From CAXTEJ01 sp964243295 (GTDB lineage: Bacteria; Actinomycetota; Actinomycetes; Actinomycetales; Angustibacteraceae), in assembly GCA_964243295.1 (NCBI GenBank), contig CAXTEJ010000002.1, positions 62,001 through 126,000 of the forward strand: a stretch of 64,000 nucleotides of DNA. The letters are read 5' to 3'. Below, piece by piece: positions 1-9,339 of the stretch. Every line of letters begins with the position of its first letter. Position 1 is the first letter of the stretch. The position numbers and the translations under genes are program-made. Below the pieces are notes generated by a model that saw nothing but the letters and a program-made list of their open reading frames with translations, was not told the origin of the DNA and made no database searches.

Positions 1-655
1 ACTGCGGCATGGGGCAGCTGACGCCCGTGCCGCCGATGCCGCAGTAGCCGTTGGGCACCTTGTAGAGGTACTGCTGGTGGTAGTCCTCGGCGTAGTAGAA
101 CGCGCCGGCGTCCTGCGCGCTGCGGATCTCGGTGGTGATCTCGCCGTAGCCGCGGCTGAGCAGCAGCTGGCCGTACGTCGTCCGGCTGGCCTCGATGGCC
201 GCGCGCTGCTCATCGGTGGTGAAGTACAGCACCGAGCGGTACTGCGTGCCGCGGTCGTTGCCCTGGCGGAAGCCCTGGGTCGGGTCGTGGCCCTCCCAGA
301 ACGACTTCAGCAGCGCGTCGGTCGACAGCACCGCGGGGTCGTAGGCGACGAGCACGGCCTCGGTGTGGCCGGTCGCGCCGGTGCAGGTCTCGTCGTACGT
401 CGGGTTCGGGGTGTGGCCGCCCTGGTAGCCGACGGCCGTGGTGACCACGCCGGGCGTCTGCCAGAAGATGCGCTCGGCGCCCCAGAAGCAGCCCATCGCG
501 AGGTAGATGGTCTGGGTGCCCTCGGGCCACGGGCCGCGCAGCGGGGTGCCGAGCACGGCGTGCTTGGCGGGCACGGTGTACAGCGGGGTGGGCCGCCCCG
601 GCAGCGCCTCCTCGGCGGTGACGAGTCGGGACTTGGTGCGCGAGCCGAACAGCAC
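1..655 (-). CDS. msrA: Peptide-methionine (S)-S-oxide reductase MsrA, C-terminus cut by window edge
   Basis: Reduces methionine-S-sulfoxide in oxidised proteins and free methionine, using thioredoxin-type reductants in the cytosol. The family signature GCFWGAER is present with the catalytic Cys near residue 56, and the C-terminal stretch GYCGIGGTGVSC supplies the recycling cysteines before the frame leaves the window. The start is GTG at 655, seven bases after a GGAGG ribosome-binding site. About 218 codons are visible, close to full length for the family, so little is missing. It is divergent from the membrane gene at 740. Function is known from the family; operon context on the left is unseen. 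Confidence 0.93.
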   Translation of the reverse strand, partial: MLFGSRTKSRLVTAEEALPGRPTPLYTVPAKHAVLGTPLRGPWPEGTQTIYLAMGCFWGAERIFWQTPGVVTTAVGYQGGHTPNPTYDETCTGATGHTEAVLVAYDPAVLSTDALLKSFWEGHDPTQGFRQGNDRGTQYRSVLYFTTDEQRAAIEASRTTYGQLLLSRGYGEITTEIRSAQDAGAFYYAEDYHQQYLYKVPNGYCGIGGTGVSCPMPQ

Positions 656-739
656 GATGGACCTCCGGAGGTAGTGGATCACCACGCACAACCACGAACC
701 CCGTCGCCGTCATCCCGGCGCGTCGGCGATGCTGTGCCG

Positions 740-1366
740 GTGAGGAACCGCCGCATGCCCCGCCGCCTGACGCAGCTGTACGTCGGCCTGGTCCTCTTCG
801 GGGTCAGCATGGCCCTGCTCGTGCGCAGCGAGCTCGGCAACATGCCCTGGGACGTCTTCCACCAGGGTCTGGTGCGGCAGGTGGGCGGCACCATCGGCAC
901 CTGGTCGATCGTGGTCGGCGCGCTGGTGCTGCTGCTGTGGCTGCCGCTGCGCGAGCGCCCGGGCCTCGGCACGGTGAGCAACGTCGTCCTCGTCGGCGTG
1001 AGCGTCGACGCGTCGCTGGCGCTCATGCCGCGCATCGACCAGCTGCCGCTGCAGGTCGTGGCGATGGCGGCGGGCATCGTCCTGAACGCCGTCGCCACCG
1101 CGCTGTACGTCGGCGCGCGCCTCGGGCCGGGCCCCCGGGACGGCCTGATGACCGGGCTCGTGCGCCGCACCGGCCGGTCGGTGCGGTCGGTCAAGACGCT
1201 GATCGAGCTGTCGGTCGTGGTGGTGGGCTTCGCCATGGGCGGCACCCTCGGCCCGGGCACGGTGGTGTTCGTCGTCGCGATCGGCCCGCTGTGCCAGGTG
1301 TTCATGCACCGCCTGACCGTGCCCGACGCCCCGCTGCCGCCGGCTGCGGCGGGCGCGACCGCCTGA
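740..1366 (+). CDS. YczE/YitT-like integral membrane protein
   Basis: About 208 residues with five hydrophobic segments. The N-terminal part resembles the YczE/YyaS group (membrane proteins of unknown role): the LYVGLVLFGVSMALLVRSEL helix is followed by a GNMPWDVFHQG-type loop. The GTG at 740 is used here; an ATG at 755 in the same frame is almost as likely, and neither has a strong Shine-Dalgarno sequence. It is followed after 20 bases by metB, which has its own leaderless-type promoter, so the two need not share a transcript. Substrate and function are not predictable from sequence. Confidence 0.75.
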   Translation: MRNRRMPRRLTQLYVGLVLFGVSMALLVRSELGNMPWDVFHQGLVRQVGGTIGTWSIVVGALVLLLWLPLRERPGLGTVSNVVLVGVSVDASLALMPRIDQLPLQVVAMAAGIVLNAVATALYVGARLGPGPRDGLMTGLVRRTGRSVRSVKTLIELSVVVVGFAMGGTLGPGTVVFVVAIGPLCQVFMHRLTVPDAPLPPAAAGATA

Positions 1367-1374
1367 GCGGTCGT

Positions 1375-1380
1375 TACCCT
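1375..1380 (+). promoter_or_regulatory. -10 box of leaderless metB transcript
   Basis: TACCCT ends exactly six bases before the metB GTG at 1387, and no Shine-Dalgarno sequence is present. This spacing puts the transcription start at or next to the start codon. Confidence 0.5.
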
Positions 1381-1386
1381 CGACGG

Positions 1387-2568
1387 GTGAGCGACGAGAC
1401 GACAGGGCAGCCGGGATTCTCCACCCGGGCCATCCACGCCGGCCAGGAGCCGGACGCCTTGACCGGGGCGGTCGTGCCCCCGATCTACCAGGTGTCGACG
1501 TACAAGCAGGACGGCGTCGGGGGGCTGCGCGGCGGCTACGAGTACTCGCGGTCGGCCAACCCGACGCGCACCGCGCTGGAGGAGTGCTTCGCCTCGCTCG
1601 AGGGCGGCAGCCGCGGCTACGCCTTCGCCTCCGGCCTCGCTGCCGAGGACGCCGTCATCCGCGCGCTGTGCAAGCCGGGCGACCATGCCGTCACCCCCAA
1701 CGACGCGTACGGCGGCACCTACCGGCTGTTCGACAAGGTGGCGCAGCCCTGGGGCCTCGCCCACACGCCCACCGACCTCGGGAAGCTGGACGACGTCCGC
1801 GCCGCGATCCGGCCCGGGCAGACCAAGCTCGTATGGGCCGAGACGCCGACCAACCCGCTGCTCACGATCGCCGACATCGCCGCGCTCGCGCAGATCGCGC
1901 ACGAGGCGGGCGCCTACCTCGTCGTCGACAACACGTTCGGGACGCCGTACCTGCAGAACCCGCTCGCCCTCGGCGCCGACGTGGCGCTGCACTCGACGAC
2001 CAAGTACGCCGGCGGCCACTCCGACGTCGTCGGTGGCGCGCTCGTGACGTCGAAGAACCCCGGTGTCGGCACCGCCGACGAGCTCGACGCGCGGATCGGG
2101 TTCCACCAGAACTCCATGGGCGCGGTCGCCGGCCCGATGGACGCCTGGCTGGTGCTGCGCGGGCTGAAGACCCTCGCCGTGCGCATGGAACGCCACTGCG
2201 ACAACGCCGAGCGCATCGTGCAGCTGCTCGACAACCACCCGCGCGTGCACACGGTCGTCTACCCGGGCCTGCCGTCGCACGAGGGCCACGAGATCGCGAA
2301 GAAGCAGATGCGCCGCTTCGGCGGCATGATCAGCTTCCGGCTGCGCGGTGGCCTCGAGGAGGCCCTGTCGGTGTGCAAGCGAGCCGAGGTGTTCACCCTC
2401 GGTGAGTCGCTCGGCGGCGTCGAGTCGCTCATCGAGCACCCCGGCAAGATGACGCACATGAGCGTCAGCGGCTCGCTGCTCGAGGTGCCCGACGACCTGG
2501 TGCGGCTGTCGGTCGGCATCGAGGACGTCGAGGACCTGCTGGCCGACCTGGAGCAGGCGCTGTCCTAG
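1387..2568 (+). CDS. metB: Cystathionine gamma-synthase (Cys/Met metabolism PLP enzyme)
   Basis: Condenses an activated homoserine ester with cysteine to give cystathionine in methionine biosynthesis. The 393-residue length fits the family. The PLP-binding lysine lies in HSTTKYAGGHSDVVGG, and the SRSANPTRTALE substrate loop and C-terminal FTLGESLGGVESLIEHP motif are intact. GTG at 1387 is chosen because it begins the conserved N-terminus (FSTRAIHAGQEPD) and sits six bases after a -10 box. Closely related enzymes (cystathionine gamma-lyase, O-acetylhomoserine sulfhydrylase) share these motifs; the length and the SLGGVESLIEHP end favour synthase. Nine bases separate it from the next gene. Confidence 0.9.
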   Translation: MSDETTGQPGFSTRAIHAGQEPDALTGAVVPPIYQVSTYKQDGVGGLRGGYEYSRSANPTRTALEECFASLEGGSRGYAFASGLAAEDAVIRALCKPGDHAVTPNDAYGGTYRLFDKVAQPWGLAHTPTDLGKLDDVRAAIRPGQTKLVWAETPTNPLLTIADIAALAQIAHEAGAYLVVDNTFGTPYLQNPLALGADVALHSTTKYAGGHSDVVGGALVTSKNPGVGTADELDARIGFHQNSMGAVAGPMDAWLVLRGLKTLAVRMERHCDNAERIVQLLDNHPRVHTVVYPGLPSHEGHEIAKKQMRRFGGMISFRLRGGLEEALSVCKRAEVFTLGESLGGVESLIEHPGKMTHMSVSGSLLEVPDDLVRLSVGIEDVEDLLADLEQALS

Positions 2569-2577
2569 AACGCTGAC

Positions 2578-3921
2578 GTGGCAAGGGTTCTGTGCGTCGA
2601 TTTCGGGTCGACGTTCACCAAGGCCGCGCTCGTCGAGACCGACGATGGCACGCTCGTCGCCACGGCGTCACACCCGACGACGGTGGCGACCGACGTCCTC
2701 GACGGCTTCGAATCGATTCGCAGAACCCTTGCGCGAGAACGGGTCGACGACGTCCTCGCCTGCAGCAGCGCCGGTGGCGGGCTCCGGCTCGCGGTCGTCG
2801 GCTACGAGCGCGACGTCACCGCCGAGGCCGGTCACCGGGTGGGACTGTCTGCCGGCGCCCGGGTGTCGCACGTCGCCTGTGGACCGCTGAGCGGCGCCGA
2901 CGTAAGGGCGCTGCGCGAGTCCCGGCCTGACGTGGTGCTTCTCGTCGGCGGCACCGACGGGGGCAACTCCGAAGTGTTACGGCACAACGCCAGCAGGCTC
3001 GCGGTCGGTCGCATCAGCGCGCCGGTGGTCGTGGCAGGCAACGTCGACGGGCGCGATGGTGCCGTCGACGAGCTGGCACGGCGCGGACGACGAGTGACCG
3101 CGACCGCGAACGTGCTGCCGCGCATCGGCGTGCTCGACCCCGAGCCGGCACGCGCGGCGATCCGCGAGATGTTCATCCGTCATGTCATCGGCGGCAAGGG
3201 CCTGTCGCGCGGCCCGCGGCTCGGGCGGATGGTGCGCGCCGCGACGCCCGACGTCGTGCTCGCAGGCGTGGAGGTGCTGGCGGACGGCGCCCCTGGTGTG
3301 AGCGGGGCCGGCGAGGTCCTGGTGGTCGACGTCGGCGGCGCGACGACCGACGTCTACTCGGTGCTCACGCCGGCGGGGGAGGACGCCGCCCTGCGCAAGG
3401 ACGTGGTGCAGACGATGTGGCGCGCCCGCACAGTCGAGGGCGACCTGGGCATGCGGTGGAGCGCCGGGGGAGTCGTCGAGGCGGCTGTCGCGGAGGGGCT
3501 CCTGGCTGGGCCTGACGCCGACCGGCTGGCCGCCTTCGCGGCGCGGGTCGCGGCCGAGCCGGGCTTCGTGCCGGTCGGCGGCGACGACGTCGAGGCCGAC
3601 GTCGCCCTCGCGAGGCTCGCGGTCACCGTGGCCCTGCGCCGGCACGGCCGGCCTGCGGGGCCGACGTCCGCGCCGAGGCCGCTGGCCGACGTCCGGCTGG
3701 TGGTGGGGTCGGGGGGAGTGCTGCGCCACGCCGCCGCGGGCGCGCGGCGCGCGGTGCTCGGCCCGGCGGTCACCGACCACGCCGGCGGGTGGCGGGTGCC
3801 GCGCGAGGCACGCCTCGCCGTCGACGGGCGGTACGTCCTGTTCGCCGCCGGGCTGCTGGCGCCGCACGCGCCGCACGCCGCCGCGGTGCTCGCGACGCAG
3901 GGGCTGCACGACCTCGGCTGA
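2578..3921 (+). CDS. glmL: GlmL/MutL-family ATPase (glutamate mutase accessory type)
   Basis: A 447-residue actin-like ATPase of the GlmL/MutL family, not the mismatch-repair MutL. The first phosphate loop is DFGSTFTKAAL at residues 7-17, and the second nucleotide motif is VVDVGGATTDVYS in the middle. Family members accompany B12-dependent glutamate or aminomutases and are thought to act as reactivating chaperones. No mutase subunit (GlmS/GlmE or OraS/OraE type) lies in this window. It begins nine bases after metB with a GTG and no clear Shine-Dalgarno sequence, so translation may depend on metB. Family assignment is firm; the physiological client is unknown. Confidence 0.8.
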   Translation: MARVLCVDFGSTFTKAALVETDDGTLVATASHPTTVATDVLDGFESIRRTLARERVDDVLACSSAGGGLRLAVVGYERDVTAEAGHRVGLSAGARVSHVACGPLSGADVRALRESRPDVVLLVGGTDGGNSEVLRHNASRLAVGRISAPVVVAGNVDGRDGAVDELARRGRRVTATANVLPRIGVLDPEPARAAIREMFIRHVIGGKGLSRGPRLGRMVRAATPDVVLAGVEVLADGAPGVSGAGEVLVVDVGGATTDVYSVLTPAGEDAALRKDVVQTMWRARTVEGDLGMRWSAGGVVEAAVAEGLLAGPDADRLAAFAARVAAEPGFVPVGGDDVEADVALARLAVTVALRRHGRPAGPTSAPRPLADVRLVVGSGGVLRHAAAGARRAVLGPAVTDHAGGWRVPREARLAVDGRYVLFAAGLLAPHAPHAAAVLATQGLHDLG

Positions 3922-4007
3922 GCCTGTGGACAGCGGCTGCACGGCGGGGCCGGGTCGGGGCATACTCCTTCGACGGCGTGGGGCCGGCCCGACCGCGGAG
4001 GCTGCAC

Positions 4008-4274
4008 GTGCCCGCTCCACCCTGCCCGATGGGCTCCGACCCCGCTGCCCTGCTGGCCTGGGCGGCGCGTGTGCGCGCCGCTGGTGACGCGGCCGCCGCC
4101 GAGTCACGCCGGCTGCTGCGGCTGCTGTCGTCCGGCGCGCTGCACGGCCAGGCCGGTGACGCCTTGGCCGACCTCGGCCGACGGGTGGCCCACGACCTCG
4201 ACGCCGTCGCGCGCCTTTCCCACGACGCGGCCGACCAGCTCGTCGCAGCCGCCGCTCGCGTGCCTCGCCCATGA
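4008..4274 (+). CDS. Small helical protein, possible WXG100-like partner of the next gene
   Basis: Eighty-eight residues, almost entirely predicted helix, Ala/Arg/Leu rich, without signal peptide or membrane segment. GGAG followed by seven bases precedes the GTG at 4008; an in-frame ATG at 4029 is the alternative. The stop overlaps the next start by four bases (ATGA), so the two genes are translationally coupled. In actinomycetes, DUF1023-type hydrolases are often encoded beside short helical WXG100-like proteins of type VII secretion, and size and position fit that role. The WXG motif itself is absent, so this is only suggestive. Confidence 0.6.
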   Translation: MPAPPCPMGSDPAALLAWAARVRAAGDAAAAESRRLLRLLSSGALHGQAGDALADLGRRVAHDLDAVARLSHDAADQLVAAAARVPRP

Positions 4275-6121
4275 GGCTGCGGGTGGACGTCGGCGGGCTG
4301 GCGAGCCTCGCCGCTGCGGTCGGGTCGGTGGCCGGGCGCTTCGCGGAGGGAACCGCGTTGCTGCCCGCCGCACGGGGTCTGACGGCTGGGAGCCCCGCCC
4401 ATGGCGCGCTGGCCGCCGCCGTGGTGGGGCGCCGCCACGCCCTGGAGCAGCTGCACGCGCTGCAGGTGGTGGTGAGGGTCGTCGCCGAGGCCTACGCCGC
4501 GACCGAGGCGACCGTCGCGGCGCTGCTGTCCGCAGTGCAGACCGCGGCAGGTGATGCGGCGTGGTCCCCGGCAGCGGACGGCGACGGGCTCCGGTCGCTG
4601 CTCGGCCGCACCGAGCCGGGGGGCCTGGAGCGGCTACTGGTCGCCGTGCCGGGGCTGGCAGCGGTCGTGGCGCGCGGCGAGGGTGCCGGGTCGGGCGCAG
4701 GGGCCGACGTCCGGCTGCGCGACGAGCTGACGCGCACGCTGCTGCTCACGCCCGCCGCGGCCGCCACGGCGCAGGCCGGGCTGCTGGCCTCGCTCGACCC
4801 GGTGCGCCGGCGACGCTTCGCGCTGCTCAACCCGCGGCTGCTGGGCTGGCTGACCGCCGCCGCGCCTGACGACCGCTTCGCCGCCAGCCGGGTGCTGGTG
4901 GCCGCAGACCTCGCGGCGCTGCTGGCGCGCGCGCCCACGGCAACCGGACGTGCCCGGGCCGAGCTGGGCGAACGGATCGCGCTGCAGCAGCGGCTGCTCA
5001 CCGGGCAGGTGGTGCTGCAGCACCCGGACGGCACGACGACCAGGCGACCGCACCAGCTGCTGCGCTTCGACCCGGCCGGTGATGGGGGTCTGGTCGAGGT
5101 GCTCGGCGACCTGCGGCGGGCCCGCCACCTGGCCTTCTTCGTGCCCGGCACCGGCAGCGACCTGCACCGCTACCCCGGGTCGCTCGCGCGGATGGTGCCG
5201 TTCGCGGGCGCTGACCCCTCGGTCGCGGTGGTGCTGTGGCAGGGCGCCGACCACCCCGACCAGCCCTTCGACGACCCGCTCGACCCCGCGACGCTGCTGC
5301 CGCCGAACGACGCGACCGACGCGCTGCGCGACTACGCGCGCCGGCACGTCGTGGCGGCGGCCTACCGGGACGCGGCCGACCTCGCCGGTCCGGTGCTCGC
5401 CGCCGACGTCGCGGGGCTGCGCGTCGCGGCCCCCGGGCCCGGCGGCGACCTCACGGTGCTCGGCCACAGCTACGGCGGCTCGATCGTCGGCGCCGCCGAA
5501 GCCGGCGGCATGGTGGCCGACCGCGTCGTGCACGTCGCGAGCGCCGGCGGCTACGTCGACGACGTCGCCCGCTACGCCGACCCCACCGGCCCGCAGCGCT
5601 TCGCCATGACGGCCCTCGACGACCCCATCCGGCTGTCGCAGGGTCACTCCGGGCGCGACGTCCGGCAGCGGCTGGAAGCCCTGCTGCCGTGGGCGCTCGA
5701 CCCGCTGGCACCGGTCGCCGCGCCCGTGGCGACGGGCGTCCTAGGCGGGAGCGAGCAGATCGGCCACGGCCTCGACCCGGACGAGCTGCCGGGTGTGGTG
5801 CGCCTCGACACCGGTGTGCACCCGGACGGTTCGCTGGTGCGGGGGCACAGCGAGATGTTCGAGCCGGGCAGCACCGCGTGGCGCAACCTGCTCGCCGTGA
5901 TGGTGCGTGGCCGCGTCGAGGTGCTCGAGCCCGGGCTGTGGCGCAGCCACCTCGAGCCGCTGGGGGCCGAGGTGACGGTGCCGGCCGGCGTCCTGACGAT
6001 CGGCGGCACGCAGGTGCGCATCCGGGCCCCGCACCACGTCGTCGACCGCTCGCCGTACGACTCGCCGGGGTACCGGCCACCCGTGGTCGACCTGGGCTCG
6101 ACGCCGCGGCGGCGGCCGTGA
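4271..6121 (+). CDS. DUF1023-like alpha/beta hydrolase with helical N-terminus
   Basis: 616 residues. The N-terminal ~250 residues are Ala-rich helices resembling WXG100/ESX-type helical regions. The C-terminal half is an alpha/beta hydrolase with the nucleophile elbow LGHSYGGSIVGAAE (Ser near residue 400) and a late VRGHSEMFEPG segment that could supply the catalytic His. This layout matches the DUF1023 family found beside ESX-like genes in actinomycetes. No Sec signal peptide is seen. It overlaps the upstream small gene by four bases. It might be a type VII-exported hydrolase or a cytosolic lipase; the substrate is unknown. Confidence 0.75.
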   Translation: MRLRVDVGGLASLAAAVGSVAGRFAEGTALLPAARGLTAGSPAHGALAAAVVGRRHALEQLHALQVVVRVVAEAYAATEATVAALLSAVQTAAGDAAWSPAADGDGLRSLLGRTEPGGLERLLVAVPGLAAVVARGEGAGSGAGADVRLRDELTRTLLLTPAAAATAQAGLLASLDPVRRRRFALLNPRLLGWLTAAAPDDRFAASRVLVAADLAALLARAPTATGRARAELGERIALQQRLLTGQVVLQHPDGTTTRRPHQLLRFDPAGDGGLVEVLGDLRRARHLAFFVPGTGSDLHRYPGSLARMVPFAGADPSVAVVLWQGADHPDQPFDDPLDPATLLPPNDATDALRDYARRHVVAAAYRDAADLAGPVLAADVAGLRVAAPGPGGDLTVLGHSYGGSIVGAAEAGGMVADRVVHVASAGGYVDDVARYADPTGPQRFAMTALDDPIRLSQGHSGRDVRQRLEALLPWALDPLAPVAAPVATGVLGGSEQIGHGLDPDELPGVVRLDTGVHPDGSLVRGHSEMFEPGSTAWRNLLAVMVRGRVEVLEPGLWRSHLEPLGAEVTVPAGVLTIGGTQVRIRAPHHVVDRSPYDSPGYRPPVVDLGSTPRRRP

Positions 6122-6150
6122 CGGCACGTCTGCCGGCGGGCCGGCTCTGC

Positions 6151-6156
6151 CAGACT
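6151..6156 (+). promoter_or_regulatory. -10-like box seven bases before ilvA
   Basis: CAGACT stands seven bases upstream of the ATG at 6164, and there is no Shine-Dalgarno sequence, consistent with a leaderless ilvA mRNA. It is a weak match at the first position. Confidence 0.35.
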
Positions 6157-6163
6157 CGCGCGC

Positions 6164-7381
6164 ATGCCCACCACCCTGCCCGTGACCCGGGACGACGTGC
6201 TGGCAGCGCAGGCACTGCTCGTCGGCACCGCCCGGGTCACCCCGCTGGAGCACAGCCGCGCGCTGTCCGACCGCGTCGGCGGCCCGGTGCACCTCAAGTG
6301 CGAGAACCTGCAGCGCGCTGGCTCGTTCAAGATCCGCGGTGCCTACACGCGCATGTCGCGGCTGACCGAGGCCGAGCAGTCGCTCGGGGTGGTGGCGGCG
6401 AGCGCCGGCAACCACGCCCAGGGGGTCGCGCTCGCGGCTCAGCTGCTCGGTCTGCGGTCGACGGTGTTCATGCCCACCGGAGCCCCCATCCCCAAGCTGC
6501 TGGCGACGCGCGCCTACGGCGCCGAGGTCGAGCTGGTGGGCGAGAGCATCGACGACGCGCTGGTCGCCGCGCGCGCCCACGCCGCCCGCACGGGCGCGGT
6601 GCTGATCCACCCCTTCGACCACCCCGACGTCGTCGCGGGGCAGGGCACTGTGGGCCTGGAGATCCTCCAGCAGTGCCCCGAGGTGCGCACGATCGTGGTG
6701 TGCACCGGCGGCGGCGGCCTGGTCGCCGGCATCGCCGCTGCGGTCAAGCCGGTGCGCCCCGACGTGCGGGTGGTCGGCGTGCAGGCCGCCGCCGCGGCGG
6801 CCTACCCGGCCTCGCTGGCGGCAGGCCACCCCGTCCCCCTGACCACGATGGCCACGATGGCCGACGGCATCGCCGTCGGCTGCCCCGGCGAGGTGCCGTA
6901 CGCGGTGGTGCGCGAGCTGGTCGACGAGGTGCTCACGGTCGGTGAGGACACGCTGGCCCGAGCGCTGCTGTTCCTGCTCGAGCGGGCCAAGCTCGTGGTC
7001 GAGCCGGCGGGCGCGGCCGCGGTGGCGGCGCTCATGGAGACCCCCGCGACCTTCGAGGCACCCGTCGTGGCGGTGCTGTCGGGCGGCAACATCGACCCGC
7101 TGCTCATGCTCCGCGTCCTGCGGCACGGCATGTCGGCGGCCGGCCGCTACCTGCAGTTCCGGCTGCTGATGCCCGACCGCCCCGGCTCGCTCGCGGCGGT
7201 CCTCGCCGTCCTCGCCGACGCCGATGCCAACGTGCTCGAGGTCGAGCACGTGCGCACCGGCGCGCAGCTGCGGCTGCACGACGTCGAGATCGGGCTGCAG
7301 CTCGAGACCAAGGGCCCTGACCACTGCGCGGCGGTGCTCGCGACCCTGGAGAAGGCGGGCTACACCCTGCTGTTCAGCTGA
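6164..7381 (+). CDS. ilvA: Threonine ammonia-lyase (PLP domain plus C-terminal ACT domain)
   Basis: Deaminates threonine to 2-oxobutanoate for isoleucine synthesis or threonine breakdown. The 405 residues comprise a PLP domain, with the Schiff-base lysine in GSFKIRGAY near residue 58 and a glycine-rich phosphate loop CTGGGGLVAG, then a single C-terminal ACT-like domain (about residues 325-405, PDRPGSLAAVLAVLA). This is the shorter architecture, shared by catabolic-type enzymes and by many actinobacterial ilvA products, rather than the long two-regulatory-domain type. The ATG at 6164 begins the conserved N-terminus. The downstream ABC genes start 132 bases later and are probably independent. 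Confidence 0.92.
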   Translation: MPTTLPVTRDDVLAAQALLVGTARVTPLEHSRALSDRVGGPVHLKCENLQRAGSFKIRGAYTRMSRLTEAEQSLGVVAASAGNHAQGVALAAQLLGLRSTVFMPTGAPIPKLLATRAYGAEVELVGESIDDALVAARAHAARTGAVLIHPFDHPDVVAGQGTVGLEILQQCPEVRTIVVCTGGGGLVAGIAAAVKPVRPDVRVVGVQAAAAAAYPASLAAGHPVPLTTMATMADGIAVGCPGEVPYAVVRELVDEVLTVGEDTLARALLFLLERAKLVVEPAGAAAVAALMETPATFEAPVVAVLSGGNIDPLLMLRVLRHGMSAAGRYLQFRLLMPDRPGSLAAVLAVLADADANVLEVEHVRTGAQLRLHDVEIGLQLETKGPDHCAAVLATLEKAGYTLLFS

Positions 7382-7513
7382 GCCCGCGGATCGCGCTCAA
7401 CGGGCTGCGACTTGCGGGGACTGACGACTGTCGGTGGTGCGTGCCAGTCTGTCGCCGTCCGCGATCGGGGCAGGGCGCGGATCAGAGGCAGCGACCGGAG
7501 GGATGGGAGCGCG

Positions 7514-8499
<986 letters not shown>

Positions 8500-8503
<4 letters not shown>

Positions 8504-9306
8504 GCGTCCTGGCGAGCATGGGTGACGGCGCGGTCGTCGCCAAGCGCAACCTCATCAAGATCAAGCGCGTGCCCGAGCTGCTGGTGTTCACGACGCTGCA
8601 GCCGATCATGTTCATCGTGCTGTTCGCCTACGTCTTCGGCGGGGCGATCAACCCCGAGGACGGCGGGAAGGGCTACCGCGAGTTCCTCATGGCCGGCATC
8701 TACGCCCAGACCGTCGTCTTCGGTGCCACCATCACCGGCTCGGCGCTCGCCGACGACATCCAGAAGGGCATCATCGACCGGTTCCGGTCGCTGCCGATGT
8801 CGCAGGGGTCCGTGCTCGTCGGCCGCACCCTCAGCGACGTCGCCAACAACGTGCTGGTCGTCATCGTCATGGCCCTGACCGGGCTCGCCGTCGGCTGGCG
8901 CATCCACACCTCGGTGCTCGAGGGGCTCGCCGGCTTCGTGATGCTGCTGCTGTTCGCCTACGCCTTCTCCTGGGTGATGGCGTACGTCGGCCTGCTGGCC
9001 CCCAGCCCGGAGGTCGTCAACAGCGCCTCGTTCATCGTCATCTTCCCGATCACCTTCATCGCCGACACCTTCGTCCCGGTCCAGACGCTGCCCTCGGTCC
9101 TGCGCACCTTCGCCGAGTGGAACCCCGTCTCGTCGGTCACCAGGTCGGCCCGCGAGCTCTGGGGCAACATCCCGGCGAGCAACCCGCCGCCGTCCGGCTG
9201 GGCCCTCAACCACCCGGTGGTCTACACGCTCATCTGGGTGGCGATCCTGCTGGCGGTGTTCGTGCCGCTGGCGAACCGGCAGTACCGCCTCGCGGCCAGC
9301 CGCTGA
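8500..9306 (+). CDS. DrrB-type ABC-2 exporter permease
   Basis: A 268-residue membrane protein with six predicted helices of the ABC-2 type. The cytoplasmic loop GIIDRFRSLPMSQGSVLVGR is the characteristic contact region for the ATPase. It starts at ATG 8500, overlapping the ATPase stop by four bases. Together with the preceding gene it forms a complete two-gene exporter. It converges on the monooxygenase-hemerythrin gene 33 bases downstream. No regulator gene is adjacent, so inducers and substrate stay open. Confidence 0.9.
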
Positions 9307-9339
9307 GCACCCTGCCCACCTGCCGCCGACGGGTGGGTG

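Noticed and set aside
2578..3921. MutL mismatch-repair protein
   Set aside because: The sequence is an actin-like ATPase of the GlmL family; it has no GHKL ATPase motifs.
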